NCBI RefSeq assembly: GCF_003667505.1
Contig: NZ_RCVJ01000054.1
Location: 1 to 64,000 of the forward strand
Reading direction: 5' to 3'
Length of the DNA: 64,000 nucleotides
DNA from: Micromonospora sp. BL4
GTDB lineage: Bacteria; Actinomycetota; Actinomycetes; Mycobacteriales; Micromonosporaceae
Shown piece after piece: positions 1-8,119 of this stretch (the stretch's first letter is position 1; every line of letters begins with the position of its first letter). Both the position numbers and the translations under genes were made by a program. A model generated the notes under the pieces. That model was given only the letters and a program-made list of their open reading frames with translations. It ran no database searches and was not told the DNA's origin.

Positions 1-1142
1 GGCGTGGTCGGCGGCGGCGTGGTGGGCGGCGGGGTCTGCGGCGAGCAGCTACCGTTCGACACCTTCAGACCCGTGTTGGCACCCACCGTCTGACGGACGA
101 TGTCCGGCACGCAGCTCGCCCCGTCGAGGCTGTACGAGTACGGGATGCTGACGGTGGTGTTGGACGTCGGGTTGGGGCCGGCGGGGTAGTTCTCGCTGCC
201 GGCGCTGGACCAGGTCACGTTGTCGAAGGTGTTGCCACTGACCTGCCAGTAGCCGCGCTCGTTGGTGTAGAAGGTCCCCAGGACGTCCTTGGAGTTTCGG
301 AAGTAGTTGTTCTCCACCTTGGCCCTGGCCCCGGCCCGGGAGTTGATGCCGGACTCGTGCAGGCTCACGTAGTGGTTGTTGTAGATGTGGGCCGTGCCGC
401 CGCGCAGCAGCGGCGTACGTGAATCGATGTTCTCGTACAGGTTGTGGTGGTAGGTGATGAAGCCGTTCGAGAGGTCGCTCTCGCTGGAACCGACGAGCCC
501 ACCGCGACCCGAGTTGCGCAGAATGCTGTACGACAGGGTCACGTACTGGGTGTTGTCCTTCATGTCGAAGAGGCCGTCGTACCCCTCCGACTCCCCGCCC
601 GAGGCCTCCAGGGTCACGTGATCGACCCAGACGTTGCGGACCGTGCTCTCCATACCGATGGCGTCGCCACCGTTGGAGGTGGGCGAGCCGGACTTCTTGA
701 CGTTCCGGACGGTCACGTTCTGGACGATGATGTTGCTCGAGTCGCGGATGTGGATGCCGAGCTGGTCGAAGACGGCGCTGCCCACCCCGAGGATCGTGAC
801 GTTGCTGATCTGCTTGAGCTCGATCACGCCGGCCGCGGTGTTGCAGCTCGACCCCGACACCTTGCTGGTGTTGCCGTGGTTGATGGTCCCCGTGACCTCG
901 ATGATGATCGGGGTGCTGCTGCTGGGCCGACCACACAGCGCCGCATGGATCGCGGTCCCCGTGCTCGCCCGCACCGTCTGCCCGCCCGCGCCGCCGGTGG
1001 TCCCGCCGTTCTGGGTGGCGTAGCCGGTGGCGCTGCCGACCGCCGCCGTCGCCTGGGGGGTCGGCAGCGCCACCCCGATGGCGATCCCGACGGCCGCCGT
1101 GGCCAGTGTTGCCTGAAGTCGCAGTGCGACTGGTCGCCTCAT
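1..1142 (-). CDS. Secreted pectate lyase, PL1 family (3' end cut by window edge)
   Basis: Extracellular pectate lyase that would cleave polygalacturonate by beta-elimination. Read on the minus strand from ATG 1142, preceded by AAGGTGAGG. Residues 1-34 form a signal peptide ending near ATA-AVGS. The body has the PL1 parallel beta-helix pattern: VWVDHVTLE (Asp174, calcium-binding region), YHHNLYEN near 231 and RTPLLRGG with the candidate catalytic Arg near 242-247. After Cys-containing residues (DGASCVPD, NGSCSP) the frame enters a TPPPTTPPPTTP linker and runs off the window, so a carbohydrate-binding module probably follows. Other open frames over this stretch encode Arg/Gln/His-rich junk and are not real. 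A LacI-like palindrome lies upstream. Family call is strong; the downstream module is inferred. Confidence 0.9.
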   Translation of the reverse strand, partial: MRRPVALRLQATLATAAVGIAIGVALPTPQATAAVGSATGYATQNGGTTGGAGGQTVRASTGTAIHAALCGRPSSSTPIIIEVTGTINHGNTSKVSGSSCNTAAGVIELKQISNVTILGVGSAVFDQLGIHIRDSSNIIVQNVTVRNVKKSGSPTSNGGDAIGMESTVRNVWVDHVTLEASGGESEGYDGLFDMKDNTQYVTLSYSILRNSGRGGLVGSSESDLSNGFITYHHNLYENIDSRTPLLRGGTAHIYNNHYVSLHESGINSRAGARAKVENNYFRNSKDVLGTFYTNERGYWQVSGNTFDNVTWSSAGSENYPAGPNPTSNTTVSIPYSYSLDGASCVPDIVRQTVGANTGLKVSNGSCSPQTPPPTTPPPTT

Positions 1143-1478
1143 CACGCCTCACCTTCGTAGTCGAATGAGAATTGCCGGCGCCCGGGGCGGTCGACGCGAC
1201 CGCACTCCTGTCAGCCCACGGTCGTTCCAGGCCGCCCAGAATTGTCGGCAATCAATGCAAGGAACTTTCTTGAATGCGCATCGCCCTGGCAACAGTGGTG
1301 ATGTCGCTGCGCATACGGCATGCGACCACTGACGTTGCTCGATGTTTGCGCGCCCGGCTCAGGAATGAGACATCGATGTGCCGCAATCATAGGAAAGCGT
1401 TTTCCCTGAAGGCAAGAAGGAGCGTTTGCAGGTTTTTTGCAGTGTCCGTGCGAGAGCCGGCGCAACCCGGTGGATCCG
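1143..1478. other. Intergenic region upstream of pectate lyase
   Basis: About 336 bases between the sigma factor stop and the pectate lyase start, with lower GC than its surroundings. It holds the palindrome at 1392-1405, a short perfect palindrome ACATCGATGT at 1370-1379 and the lyase ribosome binding site. No convincing gene is seen; the promoter and a long 5' leader of the lyase must lie here. Confidence 0.5.
1392..1405. promoter_or_regulatory. LacI-type operator candidate, GGAAAGCGTTTTCC
   Basis: Near-perfect 14-bp palindrome with GGAAA/TTTCC arms around a central GC-rich core, the usual shape of LacI-family operators that control polysaccharide-degrading genes in actinobacteria. It lies about 250 bases upstream of the pectate lyase start, which implies a long leader or binding near a distal promoter. 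No LacI gene is adjacent, so the regulator would act in trans. Confidence 0.4.
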
Positions 1479-2129
1479 TCAGCGGCCGACGCTGCGCGAC
1501 CGCGCTCGCTGTCGTACGGTCATCGCCGCCGCCCGTTCCACCGCGGCCATGTCGCCGGAGCGGGCGGCCGCGACGAACGTGGTCAGCAGTCGTCGGTGCG
1601 CGGCCGCGCTCGTCGGCGTACGTCGCCCACTCGCGATGTCCCGGCGCGCCCGGCTGACCAGTTGGCGCACCGCGGGTTCGGTCGACTGCAGGATCCCGGC
1701 GATCTGCGCATACGGGTAGTCGAAGGCCTCCCGGAGGACATACGCGGCACGCCCGTTGGGGGTGAGCTTCTCCAACAGCAGCAGGGCCGCGAGTTCCAGG
1801 GCCTCGCTGCGCTCGACCCCCAGGTGCAGGTCCGCAGCCGGGTCGACGGGTTCCGGAAGCCCTGGTTCGATGCACGTCTCGCGGCGCACCCGCGCCGACC
1901 GCAGCGCGTTGATCGCCAGCCGGGTCGTCGTCGTCGCGAGGAACGCGGCCGGGTTGACCACGGCGCCGCGGTCACACGTCTGCCACCGCAGCCACACCTC
2001 CTGGACAAGATCCTCAGCCTCGGGGGCGCTGCCGAGCATGCGGTACGCGATCCCGAACAGGCGTGGCCGAACGCTCGTGAAGACCGCCGCGGCCTCCTCG
2101 AGATCACTCGTCCCGGTGTCCTGACTCAC
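1479..2129 (-). CDS. ECF sigma factor, SigJ/ECF41-like, shortened C-terminus
   Basis: Probable RNA polymerase sigma factor. Start chosen at GTG 2129, with GGGGGAG seven bases upstream, rather than at the longer frame. Region 2 is FGIAYRMLGSAPEAEDLVQE followed by VWLRW; region 4 is TPNGRAAYVLREAFDYPY then QIAGILQSTEPAVRQLVSRA, which matches the SigJ/ECF41 branch. Those proteins normally continue with a SnoaL-like domain of about 100 residues that tunes activity. Here the sequence enters its first helix (FVAAARSGDMAAVERA) and then stops after a basic tail, so most of the domain is missing. It is divergent from the alpha/beta hydrolase at 2312, a common kind of target for such sigma factors. Confidence 0.8.
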   Translation of the reverse strand: MSQDTGTSDLEEAAAVFTSVRPRLFGIAYRMLGSAPEAEDLVQEVWLRWQTCDRGAVVNPAAFLATTTTRLAINALRSARVRRETCIEPGLPEPVDPAADLHLGVERSEALELAALLLLEKLTPNGRAAYVLREAFDYPYAQIAGILQSTEPAVRQLVSRARRDIASGRRTPTSAAAHRRLLTTFVAAARSGDMAAVERAAAMTVRQRARSRSVGR

Positions 2130-2311
2130 CGCAGCTCCCCCGTCCCTCGTCCGCGTGCTCACGTCGCGACTGCCGCTGCTCCCATCGTGGGCCGGACCTG
2201 CGGCAATTCCCAACATCCGGACCCGGCAGTGACGGCGACCACGCGTCTGTCACAAATTCCGGGGCTGCGCTGTCTCGGCTGGTGGAGGCATCCGAACTCA
2301 CCAGGAGAGCC

Positions 2312-3043
2312 ATGACCAACCAGAAGCTGACCGTCGTCCTCGTACACGGCGCGTTCGCCGAATCTGCGAGCTGGTCCGGGGTCGTCGAGCGATTGCAGGA
2401 CCGGTTCATCCACGTCGTCGCGGTGGCCAACCCGCTGCGCAGTGTGTCGGGCGACGCCGCCTACCTGCGCGACGTGATTGCCGGGATCGACGGAACCGTG
2501 GTGCTCGTCGGCCACTCGTACGGCGGCATGGTGATCACGGACGCCGCCGCCGGAAACGACAAGGTGGCCGGCCTCGTCTACGTCTGCGCATTCGCGCCCG
2601 ATCACGGCGAGTCCGCGTTCGAGCTGTCGAACAGGTTCCCGGGAGGCACCCTCGGCCGGGCGCTGACCGCGTATCCGGTCACGAGCGGGGGCAACGAACT
2701 CGCCATCCGGCCGGACGCCTTCCACCACCAGTTCGCCGCCGACGTGCCGCCCGCGCGGGCCGCCCTGATGTGCGCGACCCAGCGCCCGGTCACGGAGACC
2801 GCCCTCACCGCGGGGCTGCCGACGGACGTCCCGGCGTGGACCTCGATCCCGTCGTGGTTCGTCTTCAGCGACGAGGACCGCACCATCCCGGTCGCCCTGC
2901 ACCGCTTCATGGCGAACCGGGCCGGCGCCCAGGGCGTCCGCGAGGTGTCCGGGGCGTCCCACGCGCTCAGCGTCTCGCACCCCGAAGCCGTGACCGCGTC
3001 GATCCTCGATGCCGTGGACGCGGTCGTGGAGACTCCGGCCTGA
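2312..3043 (+). CDS. Alpha/beta hydrolase
   Basis: Cytoplasmic alpha/beta-hydrolase-fold enzyme of 243 residues, probably an esterase or related hydrolase of a small substrate. Start at ATG 2312 with CAGGAGAG at 2302-2309. The sequence shows the oxyanion strand VVLVHGAFAE near residue 10, the nucleophile elbow GHSYGG with Ser near 70, and a C-terminal GASHALSVSHPE with the catalytic His. No signal peptide or membrane segment. This subfamily (short N-terminus, HGAFAESASW) is annotated as alpha/beta hydrolase across actinobacteria without a defined substrate. It is divergent from the SigJ-like gene and may depend on it. Confidence 0.88.
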   Translation: MTNQKLTVVLVHGAFAESASWSGVVERLQDRFIHVVAVANPLRSVSGDAAYLRDVIAGIDGTVVLVGHSYGGMVITDAAAGNDKVAGLVYVCAFAPDHGESAFELSNRFPGGTLGRALTAYPVTSGGNELAIRPDAFHHQFAADVPPARAALMCATQRPVTETALTAGLPTDVPAWTSIPSWFVFSDEDRTIPVALHRFMANRAGAQGVREVSGASHALSVSHPEAVTASILDAVDAVVETPA

Positions 3044-3211
3044 GTGGCCGGCTTCTTCGGCGGCCGGGTCGTGGTCGTGCAACTGCGGGCCCGACGCCGT
3101 GGATCAGCAGGTTCGGGGACATTTGGCGAAGGTGTCACAGCGCCGGGGGGTTCCCGGTCTTAGCTGGTGACCGGACGGCAACCGACGCCCCGGCCAGCAG
3201 GAGGGTTTCTC

Positions 3212-3967
3212 ATGAAGATCGTAGTAATCGGCGGCACCGGCCTGATCGGGTCGAAGGTCGTGGCGAAGCTCGGCGAGCACGGCCACGAAGCGGTGCCGGC
3301 GGCGCCGAACACCGGCGTCAACACCCTCACCGGCGAGGGCCTTGCCGAGGTGTTGGCCGGGGCGTCCGTGGTGGTCGACGTGTCGAACGCCCCCTCGTGG
3401 GAGGACAGCGCGGTGCTGGAGTTCTTCACGACCTCCACCCGCAATCAGCTCGCGGCGGAGGCGGCGGCCGGCGTGCAACACCATGTGGCGCTGTCGATCG
3501 TGGGAACCGAGCGGCTGCCCGAGAACGGCTACTTCCGGGCGAAGGCCGCGCAGGAGAAGCTGATCGCGGACTCGTCGATCCCGTTCTCGATCGTGCACGC
3601 GACGCAGTTCTTCGAGTTCGTCAAGGGCATCGCCGACGGCGGCGCCGACGGTGACAAGGTCCGGATGGCACCGGTGCTCTTCCAGCCCATGGCCGGCGAA
3701 GAGGTGGCGCAGGCGCTCGTCCGGGTGGTGCTGGGGTCACCGTTGAACGGGCGGGTCGAGGTGGCCGGGCCCGAGCGGCTTCGGATGGACGAGTTCTTCC
3801 GAGCCGCTCTGGCTGCTCTGGGTGATCCGCGTGAGGTGGTCACCGACCCGCACGCGCGCTACTTCGGCTCGGAGTTGAGCGAGCGGAGTCTGGTGCCGAA
3901 GGGCGAGGCGATCCTCGGGACGATGACGTACGCCGACTGGCTGGACCGGACCGGGTCCGGCAGGTAA
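3212..3967 (+). CDS. NmrA-like NAD(P)-binding oxidoreductase
   Basis: Atypical short-chain dehydrogenase/NmrA-like protein of 251 residues. ATG 3212 follows AGGAGGG with a six-base spacer, which rules out the 15-codon upstream extension. The N-terminus MKIVVIGGTGLIGSKVV carries the GxxGxxG nucleotide motif of extended SDRs. The usual catalytic YxxxK is replaced by a YFRAKAAQEKL segment near residue 110, as in NmrA-type proteins that may sense redox ratio or reduce small substrates. C-terminal region: AGPERLRMDEFFRAAL. It lies in a group with a SigJ-like sigma, a hydrolase and a cupin remnant, a combination often seen together in actinobacteria (from general knowledge). Confidence 0.85.
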   Translation: MKIVVIGGTGLIGSKVVAKLGEHGHEAVPAAPNTGVNTLTGEGLAEVLAGASVVVDVSNAPSWEDSAVLEFFTTSTRNQLAAEAAAGVQHHVALSIVGTERLPENGYFRAKAAQEKLIADSSIPFSIVHATQFFEFVKGIADGGADGDKVRMAPVLFQPMAGEEVAQALVRVVLGSPLNGRVEVAGPERLRMDEFFRAALAALGDPREVVTDPHARYFGSELSERSLVPKGEAILGTMTYADWLDRTGSGR

Positions 3968-3980
3968 CCCGCCGGCGCGG

Positions 3981-4110
3981 TTGCGGGAGGCCGAGCCGTC
4001 GTTCATCCCGGCGGGAGCGCAGGCGGTGACCGTGGTCATCGGGTTCCCGCCGGGCGAGGCCGGTACGCCTCGGCCCCGCACTCTGGCCCCGCGTTCGGCG
4101 ACAACCGCCA
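3981..4110 (+). pseudogene. Cupin-domain protein remnant
   Basis: A stretch of about 40 codons from TTG 3981 reads FIPAGAQAVTVVIGFPPGEA, close to the first strands of small cupin proteins. The metal-binding histidines expected next are lost from this frame. A neighbouring frame around 4070-4100 reads SAPHSGPAFGD, which resembles the missing PPHRHSGPAFGY-type continuation, so a frameshift split the gene, after which it stops. The fragment follows the NmrA-like gene directly, where an intact cupin gene is often found in related loci. Recognition is by eye only. Confidence 0.4.
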
Positions 4111-4160
4111 CGACCGCCCGCTGACCTGGAGGTGGGCCGAGGATGACGAAGGAGGATCGG

Positions 4161-5057
4161 ATGACCATCAACAGCGGTGCACCCGTCGTGGTTGGTGTGG
4201 ACGGTTCCGCGGCCGCACTGGACGCGGTTCGGGTGGCGTCCCGGGAGGCGGCGTACCGGCAGCGTCCGCTGCGGGTCGTGCACGCCTTCATCTGGCCGCT
4301 GACCCGCGCGCCGCTCACCGCGGCGCCGGGCGCTCCAGCCGACGCCGGCCTGCGTCATCAGGCCGAGCGGTACGTTGCCGAGGCCGTCGCCGAGGCCCGC
4401 AAGGTTTCCCCCGAGGTGCCGGCAACCGGCGAGCTGGTGGTCGGCGCGCCGACTCCGGTGCTGCTGGACAAGTCCCGGGAGGCGGCGCTGGTGGTACTGG
4501 GTCACCGTGGTCTGGGCGGCCTCGCCGGCCTGCTCATCGGCTCGGTCACCGTGCAGGTCTCGGCCCGTGCGCAGAGCCCGGTGCTGGTGGTACGCGGTGA
4601 GCCGCGGGCCGACGGCCCGGTTGTGGTGGGCGTGGACGGCTCGGAACTGTCCACCGAGGCGGTCGGGTTCGCGTTCGAGGAGGCCGCCCGTCGGGACGCC
4701 CCGCTGGTCACGGTGCACGCCGGGCTCCACCCCACCTCGATCGGCCCGGGCGACACACTGACCTCGGTCCACGACCTGGATGCCCTCGCCTCCGAGGAGG
4801 AGCGCATTCTCGCCGAGACGGTGGCCGGGTGGTCTGAGCGCTACCCGGACGTGCCGGTGCGGCACCAACTGGTCCGCGGCTCCCCGGCCCGGGTACTGGT
4901 GGAGGAGTCAAGAGCAGCGCAGCTGGTGGTCGTCGGTGCGCACGGCCGCGGCGCGCTGGGCGGGCTGCTGCTCGGTTCGGTCAGCCACGCGGTGCTACAC
5001 CACTCGCACGCCCCGTTGGCGATCGTTCGGCACCCCCGCCCGGCCGACGAACGCTGA
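4161..5057 (+). CDS. Universal stress protein, two Usp domains
   Basis: Tandem universal stress protein of 298 residues, cytoplasmic and expected to bind ATP. Start placed at ATG 4161 because AAGGAGG sits just upstream; the in-frame ATG at 4143 would place that Shine-Dalgarno inside the gene. Domain 1 spans about 1-145 and domain 2 about 150-295. Each ends in the G-2x-G-9x-G(S/T) nucleotide motif: GHRGLGGLAGLLIGS and GAHGRGALGGLLLGS. Each begins with VVVGVDGS. Such tandem proteins are typical of actinobacterial dormancy and hypoxia regulons, but no such operator was recognised here. Its 3' end overlaps the convergent oxidase gene by 77 bases. Confidence 0.93.
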   Translation: MTINSGAPVVVGVDGSAAALDAVRVASREAAYRQRPLRVVHAFIWPLTRAPLTAAPGAPADAGLRHQAERYVAEAVAEARKVSPEVPATGELVVGAPTPVLLDKSREAALVVLGHRGLGGLAGLLIGSVTVQVSARAQSPVLVVRGEPRADGPVVVGVDGSELSTEAVGFAFEEAARRDAPLVTVHAGLHPTSIGPGDTLTSVHDLDALASEEERILAETVAGWSERYPDVPVRHQLVRGSPARVLVEESRAAQLVVVGAHGRGALGGLLLGSVSHAVLHHSHAPLAIVRHPRPADER

Positions 5058-6669
5058 TCTTCGGAGTCCGGTCGACGAGGACGCCCGGGTTGAGGATCCA
5101 GGACGGGTCGAGCGCGCTCTTGGCGGCGCGCAGTGCGAGCGCGACCGGGTCGGGACGCTGCCGGTCGTACCACGGTCGGTGGTCACGGCCGACGGCGTGG
5201 TGGTGGGTGATGGTGCCGCCGGCCGCGAGCAGCGCCTCGGAGACGGCCTGCTTGATCTGGTCCCACTGGGCGAGGGTGGCGCCCCAGCGGCCGGTGGCGT
5301 ACACGCCGAAGTAGGGGGCGGGGCCGTCCGGGTAGACGTGCGTGAAGCGGCAGGTGACCACGCCGGTCGCGGCGACGGCGCGCAGCGCCTCGCCGGCCGC
5401 GTCGAGCACGGCGGCGCGCAGGGCGGGGAATCGGTCCCAGGTGCAGGCGGTCTCGAACGTTTCCACGATCATCGACCGGGCGGCGAGCGCGTCGCGTTGG
5501 TACGGCATCCGGAGGAACGCCGACCGCCAGGCGTCCGCGGCGGTCCGCTGTCGCGGGCCGGACGAGGTGTGGGTGCGGGACGGCTCCGGCAGGGTTCCCC
5601 CGTGGTCGCGGCACAGCTCGACGGCGCGGTCCAGCCACGGTGTGACCGGATGGTCGGCGGACTCGAACCCCAGGACGAGCACACCGCCGGTGGTGGCGGT
5701 GCCGGCGTTGAGAAGCGCCTCCATCGGATCGAGCAGCCGGCAGTTGCTCGGTTGCAGACCGGACTGGGCGATGGCCCGGGTGGCGGCGACCGCGCGGTCG
5801 TAGTCGGTGAAGTGCACCGAGGCGTCCGCCCGCCAGCGGGGCCGGTCCTGAAGCCGCATCCACGCCTCGGTGATGACGCCGAGCGCGCCCTCCGAGCCGA
5901 GGAACAGCCGGTCGGGGGACGGTCCGGCGCCGGAGCCGGGCAGGCGGCGTGACTCGCTGGTGCCCGCCGGGGTCACCACCCGCATGGACTCCACCAGGTC
6001 GTCGATGTGGGTCAGGACGGTGGCGTAGTGACCACCGGCGCGGGTGGCCAACCAGCCGCCCAGGGTGGAGAACTCGAACGACTGCGGAAAATGCCGCAGC
6101 GTGAGGTCGTGGCGTCGGAGCTGGTCCTCCAGCGCCGGGCCGAACACGCCGGCCTGGATGCGGGCCGCCCGGGTGGTCGGGTCCACCTCCAGCACCCGGT
6201 CGAGGCGCCCGAGGTCGAGACTGACCGCCGCGGGATAGGTGTCGTCGAGCCGCGCCTCCACACCGCCGACCACGGACGAGCCGCCGCCGTACGGGAGCAC
6301 CGCGATGTCGCGGCCGGCGCACCAGTCGAGCACGTCGACGACGTCCTGCTCGGTCACCGGTCGGACCACCAGGTCCGGCGGGTCGTGGACCTCCCCGTGC
6401 AGGTTGCGCACGACGTCCCGGAACGCCTTGCCGTGGCTGTGCGCCGCCCGGTCGGCCACGTCCGTCGAGCACAGTCGGGCGAGTGACGCCGGCGGATCGA
6501 CCCGTGGCGGGCGCAGGCCCAGCTCGGTCACCGGGGGCGCGACGTGCTCGGTCAGGTCGGCCTCGGGCAGCAGAGTACGCACCCGGTCCGCCAACGCCGT
6601 GGCCTCCGCGCCGGTCACCGCGTCCTCGACGTGTCCCCAGCCCCACCACGAACGGTGTTTCCCGGCCAC
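4981..6669 (-). CDS. FAD-linked oxidase, alkyl-dihydroxyacetonephosphate synthase-like
   Basis: Flavoprotein of 562 residues with an N-terminal PCMH-type FAD-binding domain (PYGGGSSVVGGVEA near 125-140; FSTLGGWLATRAGGHYA near 195-210) and a C-terminal FAD oxidase domain ending in THHHAVGRDHRPWY, the HHH motif of alkyl-DHAP synthases. Start GTG 6669 with GGGGAGG five bases upstream; the opening HRSWWGWG matches the family. Bacterial members are often annotated as FAD-binding oxidases of unknown substrate, so ether-lipid synthesis is possible rather than shown. The 3' end overlaps the universal stress gene in antisense. Confidence 0.88.
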   Translation of the reverse strand: MAGKHRSWWGWGHVEDAVTGAEATALADRVRTLLPEADLTEHVAPPVTELGLRPPRVDPPASLARLCSTDVADRAAHSHGKAFRDVVRNLHGEVHDPPDLVVRPVTEQDVVDVLDWCAGRDIAVLPYGGGSSVVGGVEARLDDTYPAAVSLDLGRLDRVLEVDPTTRAARIQAGVFGPALEDQLRRHDLTLRHFPQSFEFSTLGGWLATRAGGHYATVLTHIDDLVESMRVVTPAGTSESRRLPGSGAGPSPDRLFLGSEGALGVITEAWMRLQDRPRWRADASVHFTDYDRAVAATRAIAQSGLQPSNCRLLDPMEALLNAGTATTGGVLVLGFESADHPVTPWLDRAVELCRDHGGTLPEPSRTHTSSGPRQRTAADAWRSAFLRMPYQRDALAARSMIVETFETACTWDRFPALRAAVLDAAGEALRAVAATGVVTCRFTHVYPDGPAPYFGVYATGRWGATLAQWDQIKQAVSEALLAAGGTITHHHAVGRDHRPWYDRQRPDPVALALRAAKSALDPSWILNPGVLVDRTPKISVRRPGGGAERSPTGRASGVAPRG

Positions 6670-6837
6670 GCGGCCTCCCCGTCGTCCACCATCGCCAGCC
6701 GTACTCGCCGGTAACGTACTCGACGGCCGGCACCGCGTCGATGCCGTCGCCCGACGAGGGTGGTCAGCGCCGCCGCGTCCCGCCTCAGGTTCGGACGGTC
6801 GGCGCCGGTCGCCGGTCGTCGCACCGTGCCGGGATCG

Positions 6838-7980
6838 TCACGACGGGTCCGGCAGGCCACCGAAGGCGCACCGGACCCGTTGGTTGGCGTCCGCCTGCGA
6901 GAGGCCGGACGCGACGAGCAGGTCGCTGGCGGTGGTGCGGATCTGGGCCAGGACGACGGTCCCGGAGAAACCAATGTCATTCTTGTACGCCGCGCCGGCT
7001 CGGTGAACGGCCTGCAGGGCCTTCGCCTGCGCTTCGTGTGGCTCGCTTCGAGCCGCGAACTCGTCGTGAAGGGTCCGCACCGCCTCCGCAAGGCCTCGAA
7101 CCGCGTCGATCATCGCTGCCGGCACCGGCTCCTTGTCCTCGATGACCGTGACGGCGCGACGGATCAGTGTCCCGCTGCTGCCCATCGCCCTCTCCAACGG
7201 CTCGGCGGTCCGGGCGTAGTGACTCAGCACGCCGTGCCGGTACCGCCAGGACAACGGAGACAGCCGGGTAACCTCCCGTGCGCCCGCCACCGCCTCCCGC
7301 AGGACCCGAAGTTCCTCCTGGTTGCCGCGCAGTCGGGTCCGGGCGAGGATCGCCCGCTCGATGTCGCGCTCGCACAACGCCTCTGCCGTTTCCGTCAGTT
7401 GTTCGACGAGCGTTCGCAGCGCCGGTCCGGCGGCGCGCCGCACCACTCGCAAGGGGTTCACCGGCAGGAGGATCGCCGTGGCCAGTGCGACGGCACCGCC
7501 GAGCAGCGCGTCGACGAACCGGGTGAGTTCCACGTTCGTGGTCTGCTGCCCCAAGGTGGTGATCAGTACCGCGGTACTCGCCGTCTGGATCACCACCGCA
7601 GCCCGACTGCTGAGCGCGAAGGCTGTGAGGATCGACAGGACGACGACGAGGCCGAGCTGCCAGGGTCCGGTGCCGATGACCGAGAGCAGCGCACTACCGA
7701 CCAGCACTCCCAGCGCCACACCCACGACCAGCTCGACGATCCGGCGTACGCGCTGTCCCACGGACACGGCCAAGGTCCCGACCGCGGCGAGCGGAGCAAA
7801 CACCGGGTTGGGGTTGCCGGTCAGTTCGTGCGACAGCAGCCAGGCGGCTATCGCGGCGATGCCCGCCTGGAGGGCCACGATGCCTCCGCCGTACACCCGG
7901 ACCGCCCGCTCTCGCACCTTGAGCCGTTGAACGAGCCGATCACGCCGATCATCGGCGGCGCCCCGTACACCCAGATGCAT
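6838..7980 (-). CDS. FUSC-family membrane protein
   Basis: Inner-membrane protein of about 380 residues related to the fusaric-acid-resistance/aromatic-acid-exporter superfamily. The N-terminal half holds about six hydrophobic helices (VALQAGIAAIAAWLL; VFAPLAAVGTLAVSVGQRV; IVELVVGVALGVLVGSALL; LGLVVVLSILTAFAL; TASTAVLITTL; ALLGGAVALATAILLPVNPL), the FUSC pattern. The C-terminal half is a soluble, Arg-rich helical domain. ATG 7980 is the first start with a conserved-looking protein; an in-frame GTG at 8013 adds eleven residues, and neither has a good ribosome binding site. Substrate unknown. Confidence 0.8.
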   Translation of the reverse strand: MHLGVRGAADDRRDRLVQRLKVRERAVRVYGGGIVALQAGIAAIAAWLLSHELTGNPNPVFAPLAAVGTLAVSVGQRVRRIVELVVGVALGVLVGSALLSVIGTGPWQLGLVVVLSILTAFALSSRAAVVIQTASTAVLITTLGQQTTNVELTRFVDALLGGAVALATAILLPVNPLRVVRRAAGPALRTLVEQLTETAEALCERDIERAILARTRLRGNQEELRVLREAVAGAREVTRLSPLSWRYRHGVLSHYARTAEPLERAMGSSGTLIRRAVTVIEDKEPVPAAMIDAVRGLAEAVRTLHDEFAARSEPHEAQAKALQAVHRAGAAYKNDIGFSGTVVLAQIRTTASDLLVASGLSQADANQRVRCAFGGLPDPS

Positions 7981-8119
7981 GCTGCGCTTTACCCGTGCAT
8001 GCGCCCCGCACACGACCAGTGGCGATGTGCGAGCGGAGTGCCGCGACCGTACACCTGACGTCTGTTCGACCGATTGAGGAGGGACGGCGGATGACGACCT
8101 TGACAGCGGCCTCGTCCGT

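Noticed and set aside
49..1251. Long minus-strand open frame over the pectate lyase
   Set aside because: The product is Arg/Gln/His-rich low-complexity sequence; a different minus-strand frame gives a full PL1 pectate lyase with signal peptide and catalytic motifs.
3044..3075. Possible hairpin after the alpha/beta hydrolase
   Set aside because: Only five clear base pairs with a large loop; not enough to call a terminator.
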